From positions 372,001 through 436,000 of the forward strand of contig NW_017265144.1 in assembly GCF_001638985.1 (NCBI RefSeq): a stretch of 64,000 bases of DNA, read 5' to 3'. Under the pieces are notes generated by a model. That model saw only the letters and a list, made by a program, of their open reading frames with translations. It had not been told where the DNA came from and searched no databases. Made by a program: the position numbers and the translations under genes. The first letter of the stretch is position 1, and every line of letters begins with the position of its first letter. Source of the stretch: Phycomyces blakesleeanus NRRL 1555(-) (taxonomy: Eukaryota; Mucoromycota; Mucoromycetes; Mucorales; Phycomycetaceae). Below are positions 53,701-62,653 of the stretch, piece by piece.

Positions 53701-55227
53701 GAAGACAAGATTAGAGAGGTGTATGCACCTGCCCAGGGCGTATTCTTACAGCGCAGTGGGCAGCTTACGCTCCAACCTGGACAGCGTATGCGAGTCAGAT
53801 TACAGTGCCCATCTGCCGAGAGACTGGACGAAGACGGTCGCTCGCTAGCGCTTCAAGGCAGAAGTGGATCACTCAAGGGTATGTTGCTTATATACGATCT
53901 GAGACAACAACTTGAGATGCTGGCTATGGAGATCGAGGCTCTTTTCTGTGTATCCTTGGCTGAATTGGAGGTGGATCGAATTGACCTTGGGAAGATCGGG
54001 CACACTACATCCTGGAAACCTACCAAATTCAAGTTTACTATCCGTAACGTAGCTGATGTACCGGTTATATACGATCTCGAAGCACCTGAATTCATTGACT
54101 TTATTCCACTGGACAAGAACGGAATGTCTCTTTCAGAGAAAAAACTCTACATTCCTTCTCGGAAGTCCCAAACGATTGAAGGTACAGTAGATCCTCGACG
54201 CATGCCCGATCAGACCTCTGGACAGAACAGATTTGATGTCCGGATTGCCAACCAACGGAACAACAGCAACACCATGGTCTTGCGTCTGAAAACGTTTATG
54301 ACAGTATTTGAGCTGGAATTCGAGCGGCTGACGCACGGTGAACTGGTCCTACCTACTCTTCACCACCCATTTAGTGTTCAGAACGTACCGTGTGACAATT
54401 GGTTTACGATTCGCAACAAGACAGATGACGATATCCGCTTCGAGATTGGTGCCGACATGTCTCCTGACCTCGAGAGTTATGTCAAGGTTGATGTTGTTTC
54501 ACGCTACACCAATTCGCCACTCAAGGGAAGCATAGCACTCAGTCCACAGGGCACTATCGAAGTGCGCGTGAGAGCTTCTCCAAACGAAACATCACGCCTA
54601 CCTCGCGATCGACCTGATCTGACAGACCCTGCAGGTATCATATTGGCCAAGTTGTGGGTGACAACCAGACCAACTCAAGAAGATGATGAGATGGATGAAG
54701 ACAGTAAGGTGCGCGAGGTGATTCCACTTCGGGCAGTATTGGTGGAAACTCCTACATTCTCCCTAAGTGAACGCCGCCTGGACTTCAAGTTAGACACATA
54801 TTATAGAGAAAAGGAAGGCGATGGAGAAAGACAGGGGAGCAAGGATGAGTTAAAGATTGTCGAGGTCAAGGAGAAGTCCAAGGATGACCCACACTTACCA
54901 CCACTGCCGCATGCCGAGTACCAATGTGTGCCATCCAGTTGCCCGCTTACTTTGGTCAACCATGCTTCCAAAACTCCTTTGCGGTTCAAGCTTACTCTGG
55001 AAGGACCGGCTGAATTCTTTGCTAATGATATCGTCAAGATCACTCCATTGGCCGAAGATGGAACGGGTATTGTTGAACCAGGTAGTACGTTGACACTTTC
55101 GGTGAGCATTGTCAATCCAAACAGCATCCCTGGCCAATTCAAACTTCATGTCGATGATCTTGATGCGCTGAGTGAAAGCAGGCAGACGGCCTCTATATTT
55201 GTAACTGAAATTGTTTGGGATCTATAA
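47701..55227 (+). CDS. giant ASH/Hydin-like multi-Ig-module protein
   Basis: A single uninterrupted frame of 2508 residues. Recurrent modules of the ASPM-SPD-2-Hydin (MSP-like Ig) type can be seen from the pattern hydrophobic-[ND]-F-G, then V/L-x-N-x-S: near residues 249 (INFEDC), 370 (LDFGDC), 640 (INFGDT), 754 (LDFGSI), 1132 (INFGIV), 1239 (LAFGPC), 1633 (LDLGYS), 1773 (INLGYS) and 2094 (IDLGKI). Residues about 430-550 are Ser/Thr-rich and probably disordered. Residues about 1300-1340 form a Lys/Glu coiled coil. Such modules serve in ciliary, centrosomal and membrane-trafficking scaffolds. With no flagellum expected, a spindle-pole or trafficking role is more plausible; that is inference. 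No enzyme domain or membrane span is seen. Confidence 0.85.
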   Translation: MSSYDAQSSSSMQPDSPDDASPPTSKYSSTPVIELVDVHGRITLDNVYRNGLHSLRQLKIRNLSECPVLVKMRSNLRNQIAFQLKNENIADFSESDLQGIATNTVDWSRAKLSDACHFNQLFNYVKHIDQLELGPFSSHTFILAFLPEANPSHTGAREEEADSSGHDTGYGHEAAEDEDSYEQFNVTGSLFFFGYRLPDYNSTDITARIDTQQDNLITTAMADYQLSIKFRASVCQSVLWTDVAETGINFEDCMLGETYYKDIVIQNKSEIELYWLLNTVDLSNLNQEGWLYFSDADTNQPLVNCPIQSYSNKRIRLAFMPKEVGEFNYDLQLENANDSRNVVQTKIHATVRSVMHKESLTVSSGTLLDFGDCISGQWAVQQIVLNNVSESLVEVRFLPEGAEIMFDIKSTLDPSEDNQNNLASSATETSDMKMKRLGRNYDRDSSTRSIYTTPTATVASASEISGPNSEVSSRSSSPTPSMQGMYANDREGSSSPVSRDLAPNSRSHTPPMRSSTIDTVTSTGDESDVDMGLQLMGSHNMFTNTNYDLPAPALSSAESYTRIEDLLLKPGHERVIQVSYRPQKDSSINDFNAGQLIRRNFRIALEYGTYRSSEPKERKAIQCKARTCTSFVEVIPKEINFGDTDVGTLKSLPINIFNRSDIMARVELQFTSKVLNCLRGEITIPPRNYVELKLDLYPRKVNPEYRKQITLVNYLNSDNDQIIEVQSTNIDKNRVTFHSLFYRILTATGANFLDFGSIALNTPSIRTFTIENIRDKLLTLEISSSMPDDIMVYTKRKRIGNSLVKKPITKPLINTVLKSNTKQQHAVKPGASAVVGTRHTADTKKDTLLMRRVRPSHQIRADHALAATAYLDLATSPLLHTLHARRKWVVHSHVEKAKISQETHGMRHKAYRISRISSESEGGTNKPLQGGYTGQNTTDTANLKNKPSPIKHVDSFETIHEKTKKPMGITAARYKSRKNLDWSDIAGKSRVPFEDLISVLEHGSKATPPLFPKQSAEEQFVRHQLAWRRELDRLIEKGDLVPAMLVQVEPQGEEEVVIVFTPKGNTKPHVHTAPKKQDGRIFLRLIDFDRNMEQTEFENLMDLDNSLIPVREVIVRAQLCRSVMDLGQKNINFGIVERNERHAKSIVLHNRSETPLLYAIRKSGSIASGDIELGVGRYGVVRAFGKREIEFVFEPTLPGTFLERLVVENICDRTNNQVLSLKAMVRKPSTFFIKSMELAFGPCLADQGCQRIETIVLTNTNKQSRLFEVRVDPNEVIFGPYFGEFDFVVEDDDANTISKEAEEEIENLEQKLKIARRKKQVDKVKKYIKKLAKLKNIDVLDTDETASEDTTDVTDFPEPKSAIEKPETEEASTSVATKESAIIFKKTSESVVFPLDSHATKTISVRFKAVTRPFQPEYTLLEEEETAKLPIRGRILAHEYKNTDVCKSIVYTATVCADQASYTDALAADTMSNTTTVPTTAQEDSSTAFNEDKHGVTTNNSTKDTLSRDTSKPETLILERNFFDGGKIEVDQRSTFYVKVSNTSDEPLEYKLVIGNKEKKFFKTETPTPLAPHETRKVMFEILPTTVGKRLYKFSLRNRQTGSIQYFTLQCLVHHRRYLSFPSLLEDTQDVLDLGYSYVDPGSKYSQVTPLLVKNISDQDLYITCQSNLSHQVLIFMDETGERGLVEQMPFKRDSMTTIWVAVQPNLLTGYLGSTANECRELVGGIKFSIFTQDNNAPEENDESELLLMLNQTVKFTSIIGQSHLEISDRIINLGYSDLLNEEFYGAFTIKNKSGQLPLDYEVECASGNVVLDRRGGTLMGWKGSKTRPSDTGYLDEKQRRTSYADDTTIGSLAQITFRIYTHCYGLLNEKLIVTNKHNSQEVFEIDIRLFVDNKKLDAWSPNFGKLLQHTSVDELVDHSDHREAHPLPVVKWESIYICPSPHRSMEHGVSVPLLQVMDLPVEEGKRFYMREIEVANASGYPMQLVVLSDVDITAGWVADEDKIREVYAPAQGVFLQRSGQLTLQPGQRMRVRLQCPSAERLDEDGRSLALQGRSGSLKGMLLIYDLRQQLEMLAMEIEALFCVSLAELEVDRIDLGKIGHTTSWKPTKFKFTIRNVADVPVIYDLEAPEFIDFIPLDKNGMSLSEKKLYIPSRKSQTIEGTVDPRRMPDQTSGQNRFDVRIANQRNNSNTMVLRLKTFMTVFELEFERLTHGELVLPTLHHPFSVQNVPCDNWFTIRNKTDDDIRFEIGADMSPDLESYVKVDVVSRYTNSPLKGSIALSPQGTIEVRVRASPNETSRLPRDRPDLTDPAGIILAKLWVTTRPTQEDDEMDEDSKVREVIPLRAVLVETPTFSLSERRLDFKLDTYYREKEGDGERQGSKDELKIVEVKEKSKDDPHLPPLPHAEYQCVPSSCPLTLVNHASKTPLRFKLTLEGPAEFFANDIVKITPLAEDGTGIVEPGSTLTLSVSIVNPNSIPGQFKLHVDDLDALSESRQTASIFVTEIVWDL

Positions 55228-55239
55228 CACCATTGGAAC

Positions 55240-55385
55240 AACACACACACACACACATACACACATACACACATACATACATACACTCACAAACACACAT
55301 ACGCACCCACACACACACACACACACACCCACACACCCACACACCCAAACACACAAACGCACAAACGCACAAACGCACACAAACA
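55240..55385. repeat. CA-rich microsatellite
   Basis: Imperfect ACAC and CACACATA arrays begin about 12 nt after the stop codon of the giant gene, so they lie in its 3'-UTR. ORFs read through the array are artefacts. Confidence 0.9.
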
Positions 55386-55705
55386 AGCAAAGAGGATATC
55401 TATACCATTACCACCCAATCAACCCTTTCTAATTTTACAATATCCTATAAAGCCAAACAAGAGAAGCAAAAATAATAAAGATTTTTTTGTTTGTTTGCCA
55501 AACCCAAGCCTTAATATAAGTATTAAAATGAAATATAAAGATAAAGAAGTATCAGCTTTTATTATTGTTATTGTTATTGTTATTATTATTATACACCGAA
55601 CGGAAGTGCAATGTTCATCAAGGGAAAAAAAAGAAGAATATAGACAAAAAAAAGCAATATCCATTTGATTTGCTCTCTAAGACGATTTGTATATTACTTT
55701 GTCGA

Positions 55706-57044
55706 TTACTTTCTGGCAAAGGTAACCTTCATGACATGCTCGGGATCGAATGTATGGTTGGCCAATTCGGTCTTGACAATCGAAGCCTGCATCTCGTTTG
55801 TGTATTCGACGAAAGCAATACCCTTTTTGGTAGGGATCATACGAACTTCAATGAAACCAGGGAAGCGCTGGAAGAGCTCCACAAGCTGATTGTGTTCGAT
55901 ATCCTCGGGCAAGTTTTGCAAGAAGAGAATAGAGTTGGGAGGCAAGTATTCGTCGGGAATATGTTGTCCAGAAGAGAAGGTGTTGTTGCTGGGAGGAGGA
56001 ACTTTTTTTGGTTTTTTGGTTTTTGGTTTTAAAGAATAATAATAAAAGTATTAAGCATCTAGTGGTAGTAGTATATATATATGTATACTGGTTGTTGAAA
56101 ACTTACTGGATCCAGCAGGGGCAAATGTAGGCTTGTGAGATCCAGGTAATGGGAGATTTCTGACTTCCTCTATAAATACCAAATACACTCATGGATCAGT
56201 CCTTCTGTCACTAATACAATAGTCCCTTTTCCCTTTTGTTTTATTTTCTTCTTTTCTTACCCTTTCTCTCTAAGCGTCTCTTATAATGGTCAGGATAGTC
56301 TCCATCTGCTTTGGCATGAACATCCGATCGGTTGCGGGCATATTGAACAACCTACATATAATACACAACGCACCCCCATTTATAAACATGTGTACATCTA
56401 TTTGACAGTATATATATATATATATATACTTACCAACGGCTTTCCATAGAGTGTAAAGTGCTGTAATTCCTTGATGGATTTTGTTGCACTTTCCTCATCA
56501 GGAAAAGCAACAAAAGCTTGACCACGCATACGAATGTTGCCATGAGCCACAACATCCAAAACCTCACCATATTGTTTAAACAAGGTACGAAGTGTGTTTT
56601 TCAAAACTAATTAATTAACAAAAAACAATTAAATATATAAAAGAGAAAAAGAAAATTGAGATATTTGGATCGTTATGATAATAATAATAATAATAATAAT
56701 AATAATTACGCGATTAACTTTTTTTTTCTTTGTTAAATAAATTTACCATCGATCTTCACGTCTTCATTAAGATTGCTCACGTATACAGTTCTGCTAGGGA
56801 CTTTGTTGAGAGGCTGCTTGTTTACTGGAATACCAGGAACAGATGCCTGCAATTGGGCTACAACAGGAACACTTGGGTTCAATGAACCTACAGGAGGACC
56901 AAAGTTTTGATGTCCTGGTGGACCGTGACCCATGGGTCCGCCACCTTGAGGTGGTCCACCTCCCATGGGTAACATAAAACCTGGAGGAGGATTTCCACCA
57001 GGTCCGAAATGATGAGGTCCTTGTCCAGATGGCATTTGAGACAT
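55706..57044 (-). CDS. U1 snRNP protein A (U1A/U2B'' type)
   Basis: Five exons (57044-56747, 56606-56434, 56351-56261, 56169-56107 and 56001-55706) give 306 residues. The protein binds a U1 snRNA stem-loop in the spliceosome. RRM1 lies near residues 86-160 with RNP2 RTVYVSNL and RNP1 RGQAFVAF, then a basic linker (RRLERK), and RRM2 near 230-306 with SILFLQNL and KGIAFVEY. Human U1A starts almost at RRM1, whereas here an 85-residue Gly/Pro/Met-rich segment precedes it. Introns are GT-AG; the last acceptor is an unusual A-rich AAAAAAAG. The gene is divergent from the Rad3 gene with about 390 nt between starts. U1A versus U2B'' cannot be separated with confidence. Confidence 0.92.
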
Positions 57045-57150
57045 GATGCTTAAATGTTTATATTTTTTATATTATTTCTTTAAAAAGAAAAAGAAAAGAA
57101 ACGAAAAAAAAACTACATAATATATATGTGTGTGTGTGGTTAAGGTGTGC

Positions 57151-57164
57151 CACGTGTCACGTGA
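57151..57164. promoter_or_regulatory. CACGTG / TCACGTGA double site
   Basis: CACGTGTCACGTGA holds two overlapping bHLH-type palindromes, about 107 nt upstream of the U1A start and 270 nt upstream of the Rad3 start. A bHLH factor of the Cbf1 class is a plausible binder; that is inference from the motif alone. Confidence 0.5.
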
Positions 57165-57431
57165 TTTTTTTTTTCTCTTTTCACTTTTGGACTTTCAAGA
57201 ATTAAGAAAATGTTCTGCACACACATACACAGAGAGAGACACACACAAAAAGTCTTAAATATTTGATTACAGAAACTTTCATAGTCCTTTCAATTGATTA
57301 TACAAAACGCATTCCGATCCCACAATTTTTTTTTATTGAAAAAAAGAAAGAAAGAGGATCTTTCTGCTTGTATCAATTCATTTCTTTCTACTTCTTTACA
57401 TATACATATATAACGAAGAATCCAACTCATC

Positions 57432-60400
57432 ATGATGTACGCGTGATTCCTTAAATCTATATATATCTATATATATATCTATATATATTTATTAGAAATT
57501 ACATAATTGAAATTTGTACATTCTACAAAAAAAAAAGAAAAAAAAAAAGATAGGATGGATTGGCTTTTATGCATTTACTTTTCTTTTCTTTTTTCTTTCT
57601 CTTTTATTCATTAAAGATAAGCTTATATACTGTAAACTTTGTGATAGATTCAACATTGACGATCTCGTCGTCCATTTTCCGTATGATAAAATCTATCCAG
57701 AACAATATCAATACATGTGCGATTTGAAGAAATCATTGGATGCTCAGGCAAGTTTAGTGTTTGCCAATGTGAACCTCCCATCCCATTGTCTTGCATAAAA
57801 AATATATATACAATTCCATTCGTCCTGAAAAAATAATTATGAAATAAATTTATATACATGTATGTATATAAATATAAATATATAAATATAATGTTGAGCA
57901 GGGTCATTGCTTACTTGAGATGCCTTCTGGCACAGGCAAGACCGTATCCCTCCTGTCATTGATTGTTGCCTACCAAATGGTGCGTAATGTGTAATGTGTA
58001 GTATTAGTAATAATCCTACGCATGTCTGTAGTGTACAAATTCTGTTCTTACAAATATTGAATCTATCAAACAATCTAATTTAATTTAACTTAATTTAATC
58101 AATCAATCGATCGATTGACAAGTATAATGATAATAGTAATAATAACGTTCTTTTCTCTCTCTCTCTCTCTCTTTTTCTTTATATATATATATATATTATT
58201 TTTACATTGTATAAATATCTATAATCATATATATATACTGGTGTGTGTGTGTATGTTTAAAGCAATACCCAGAAAATCATCGTAAATTGGTATATTGTTC
58301 ACGTACTGTACCTGAAATCGAAAAGGCATTGGCGGAACTCAAGCACTTGATGGATTACAGAGAAAAGGAAGGATTGGTAGACGATTTCTTTGGATTGGGT
58401 CTGACAAGTCGAAAGAACCTGTGTCTTCATCCAGTCGTTTCCAAAGAAAAGAAAGGAAAGGCTGTGGATGCAAAATGTAGAAACATGACCGCAAGTTGGG
58501 TTCGTGCAAAGGCAGGAAAACTTGGAAAAGACCAGGGACCTTCGAACGCAATGGAAGTAGACACTGATGTCGAATTGTGCAGCTTTTATGAAGTAAGAGA
58601 CATAGCCCAAAATAAAGTAAATAACAAATGTATTAACACTTGTTTTTCTTTGTAGCAATTGGAGTCTACAAAGGTACCAAAACCGATTCCCAATGGTGTC
58701 TACACTCTAGAGGATTTAAAAGAATATTGCGCAAAAATGAATTTTTGTCCATACTACCTTGCAAGGCGCGCAGTAAGTTTCTTTTCTCTCTTTTTTTAAT
58801 TTTTTTTTCTATATTTTATAATTATTATTCTTCAAAATTATCATTACCATTACCATTATACATTATACATTATGTATATGTATATGTATATATGTGAATG
58901 TATTTATATCTTTGTCAGGGTGTGTGGGTGTGTGAAATGTGAAATATGTATTATGTATCATAATAATAACAATAATAAAACCACCTAAAAAAACTACCAA
59001 AAAACAAAAAAGATACCATTTGCCAATGTCGTGATATATTCCTACCATTACATGCTAGATCCAAAGGTAGCTGAATTGGTATCAAGAGAACTATCCAAGG
59101 ATTGTGTGGTTGTATTTGATGAAGCACACAACATTGGTAAGCCAAAAATAATATATTTTTAGTAAACAGATAGATAGCTTAACAAAGTCTCACACTTTTC
59201 CTACCCTTCTTCTTCTTCTTTTTTGATTTTATTTAGACAATGTGTGCATTGAATCCCTCAGTCTTGACCTCACAAGACCCATGCTAGATGCAGGAGCAAG
59301 AAGTATTGGCATTTTGTCGGATAGGATTGATGAGTAAGAAAATAACATATCTTCAAAAAAAAGGGAGAGATGAACAAGAACAAAAAGGTTATGATGACTG
59401 ATATTTTAATACTCGCATTATAGGATAAAAAGAACAGATGCTCAAAAATTGAAGAATGAGTATTCAAAACTAGTAGAAGGTTTGTTTTGTTTTGTTTTGA
59501 GCATACATTCATTTATTTATTTTATTTAATTTAATTTGAAATCAGGGTTAATCAATGCAAGTGCCGCACGGGATGAAGATACGTTCATGGCAAACCCTAT
59601 ATTACCAGACGATCTGTTAAAAGAAGCGATTCCGGGTAACATTAGAAGGGCAGAACACTTTGTGGCCTTTTTACGGCGTTTCATTGAATACCTTAAAGTG
59701 AGACATAGCCCTAAAGATAATAATAATAATTGATAATTAACTATTGTAATTAATAACTATAACATTTCCTCTGCTTCTTTCTAGACTCGTTTACGTGTAA
59801 TGCATGTAATCGCTGAAACACCTGTTTCATTCTTACAACATTTGAAAGACGTTACTTACATTGAACGCAAGCCACTACAATTCTGTGCCGAACGACTCAC
59901 AAGTCTGGTTAGAACTCTTGAATTGACAGATCTTGATCATTTCTCCAGTCTGCAGAAGATTGCAGCATTTGCCACCCTAGTAGCAACCTATGATAAAGGT
60001 ATATCAACTTCACTTTTAAACAAGTAGCTCACTAAAGGTATTATGTGTGTATAGGCTTCCTATTAATTTTAGAGCCATTTGAAACCGAAACAGCCACGGT
60101 TCCAAATCCTGTCTTGCATTTCACGTAAGAAGGAGAATGTTATTTTCTTTCTTTCTTTATTTATTTATTTTGATTGAATGTAGATGTTTGGACGCATCTA
60201 TAGCAATTAAACCCGTATTTGACCGGTTCAGTACTGTGGTTATTACTTCCGGAACCTTGTCCCCCTTGGACATGTACCCCAAGATGCTCAATTTTGAAGC
60301 AGTTGTCCAAGAAAGTTATACCATGACACTGAGCCGAAATTGTTTCCTTCCGATGGTAAATCATGCCAAGAATATTATTACTGTTATAGCAATAGCAATA

Positions 60401-61562
60401 AAAATAAAAATAAAAATATTAATAATATTAATATTTGATTTTTTTTTTAAAAAAAAACAAACAAAAAAAAACAGGTTATTACCCGTGGTTCTGATCAAGT
60501 GGCCGTAAGCTCCAAATTTGAGGTGCGCAATGATCCTGCTGTGGTTCGAAACTTTGGTCAAATTATGGTGGAATTTTCAAAGATCGTACCAGATGGAATT
60601 GTTTGCTTTTTTCCTAGTTATCTTTACATGGAGCAGATTGTATCCATGTGGAACGATATGGTAAGGTTCAATATTTTAGGATCATAAGCTTTTTTTTCTC
60701 TTCTAAATCTAATTCTATATATATATATTTGGTAGGGTATCCTTAATGAAGCGTGGAAACATAAGCTCATCTTTGTAGAAACACCCGACTCTGCTGAAAC
60801 TAGTCTGGCATTGGCCAATTATAGAAAAGTAAGAAGGGGGAAAAATAATTGAATATATATACTCGTGAGATATAGATGATGTTGTATGGTTTAATGGTTT
60901 AATGCTTAATGCTTATTATCATTATTAGGCCTGTGATAATGGACGAGGTGCGATTCTCTTGTCTGTTGCACGAGGAAAAGTATCAGAGGGTATTGATTTC
61001 GATCACCATTATGGACGAGCTGTGCTTATGTTTGGTATCCCATACCAATACACAGAGTCTCGTATTTTAAAGGTTGGTTTTGAAAGATAAAACAATAGAT
61101 TATGTGTATTGAACATTTCCTTTTTTTTTTGGTAGGCTCGCTTAGAATATCTGAGAGATAACCATCACATTAGAGAAAACGATTTCCTGACATTTGATGC
61201 TATGAGACATGCAGCACAGTGCGTCGGAAGAGTTTTGAGAGGAAAGACAGATTATGGTCTAATGGTGTTTGCAGACAAGGTATGTACTGTAAAGAAAGAA
61301 TCAAACGATAGTTATGTTAATATTCTGTAAATTTCATTAGCGATTTGCACGAGCAGACAAGAGAGCAAAGCTGCCCAAATGGATTAACCAGTATGTAACA
61401 GATGCGTCTACCAATCTATCAACAGATATGGCACTTGTTATTGCCAAGAAGTTCTTGAGAACCATGGCTCAACCGTTCGAGACTACACAGAGTGGAGTTT
61501 CTTTGTGGACTCTAAAGGACATTGAGGCCAGACAGAAAAAGATTGCAAGTAATCCAAACTAA
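57432..61562 (+). CDS. RAD3: TFIIH / nucleotide-excision-repair helicase Rad3 (XPD/ERCC2)
   Basis: Seventeen exons yield 767 residues: 57432-57436, 57648-57747, 57902-57979, 58263-58592, 58656-58772, 59013-59136, 59237-59333, 59424-59479, 59546-59697, 59785-59998, 60055-60124, 60184-60355, 60475-60660, 60736-60828, 60929-61072, 61136-61279 and 61341-61562. It is a 5'-3' superfamily 2 DNA helicase of TFIIH. Seen are Walker A MPSGTGKT with Lys48, [12 protein letters not shown] near 246, [17 protein letters not shown] and [14 protein letters not shown]. Four FeS-cluster cysteines are in place (NLCLHP, AKCRN, ELCSF, NFCPYY). Exon 1 (ATGAT) is inferred: it is the only ATG found that restores frame, and it puts the Walker Lys at 48 as in other Rad3/XPD proteins. 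Intron 2 is GC-AG. Confidence 0.95.
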
Positions 61563-62457
61563 ATCAAATTATATATATTCATTCTTTACACATTGTGATT
61601 TCTATTTGTGGTAGTATAATTCCAATAAATTCTTAATTGAAACAACAAAAAACAAAAATCACATAATTTTAATTCTGTCAAATTTAATTAATTAATTAAG
61701 AAATAAACAAATAAACAAACATAAATGCATGAGGTTATTTTATTTTATTTTATTTATTTGGTTGTAATTATTTTTGATAAAACAGGTTACTGAAATTCTT
61801 TATGGATATGTAATTATGCGCAGTACCTGTAATAAAACCCACATTAAGATATCATTTTTGAAATCTGCCTTGATATTAATTTTGTTTTTTGTTTTTTTTT
61901 GTCTTGCTTATTTGTTTTGTCTTGCTTGGTTGCTTGGTTACTTATTTGTTTATTTTGCTAGTCTTATTTAGATAACTAAATAACTAAAAATTCAATAGAT
62001 CCTGATTATCTTTTTCTACACCAGGGCTCTTTTATGCTTCTTTTCTTGCATTCTTATTTAATCTTATTTTGTGTGGCAAAATGATAATACTATTTTATTT
62101 TATTTTTAATTTAAATAGCAACCCTATCTAAAATAGATACGATTATTATTACCATTATTATTTTTGGGGTACCTCTTTATTATATTATCTTATATTATAT
62201 TATATTATATTATTTGGCGTAACCAGACAAAGTCAATCCGACTTCCGAGCCTTTTCTTTTATTATCATTTATTTAATTATTGGATTTTTTGGCTTAAAAT
62301 CTCGTGTAGTATACTGTGTTATTAAACACAAAATGTATATTTGTGAAATTTTTAATTTATTAATTTTATTACAAAAAAAAACAAAAAACAAAGATAGAGA
62401 AAATAAGAATTGGACTACTTTATACATATTATTATTATCAATATTATCAATATTATT

Positions 62458-62500
<43 letters not shown>

Positions 62501-62653
62501 GTATTAGTATTAATATTAGTATTAGTTAATTTTACTAAGCAAGCAAGTAAGTAAGTAAGTAAGTAAAGAATATATATATATATATATTTAAGGTTCTGTT
62601 GTTGATGTTGCTATCAAGAGGTCCAGGAAAACAAAAAACAAAAAAGTTTTTTT
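61563..62653. other. convergent intergenic region
   Basis: AT-rich DNA between the convergent Rad3 and demethylase genes. It has no supported gene. It contains TTA and GTAA microsatellites near 62465-62570 and the two 3' ends. Confidence 0.6.
62465..62526. repeat. TTA trinucleotide microsatellite
   Basis: A run of (TTA)n with some TTAGTA variants. The 73-codon ORF spanning it is an artefact. Confidence 0.88.

Noticed and set aside
55193..55475. Several His/Thr- or Cys/Val-rich ORFs
   Set aside because: They are translations of the CA microsatellite on both strands.
62333..62554. Leu-rich 73-codon ORF
   Set aside because: It is a translation of the TTA microsatellite.
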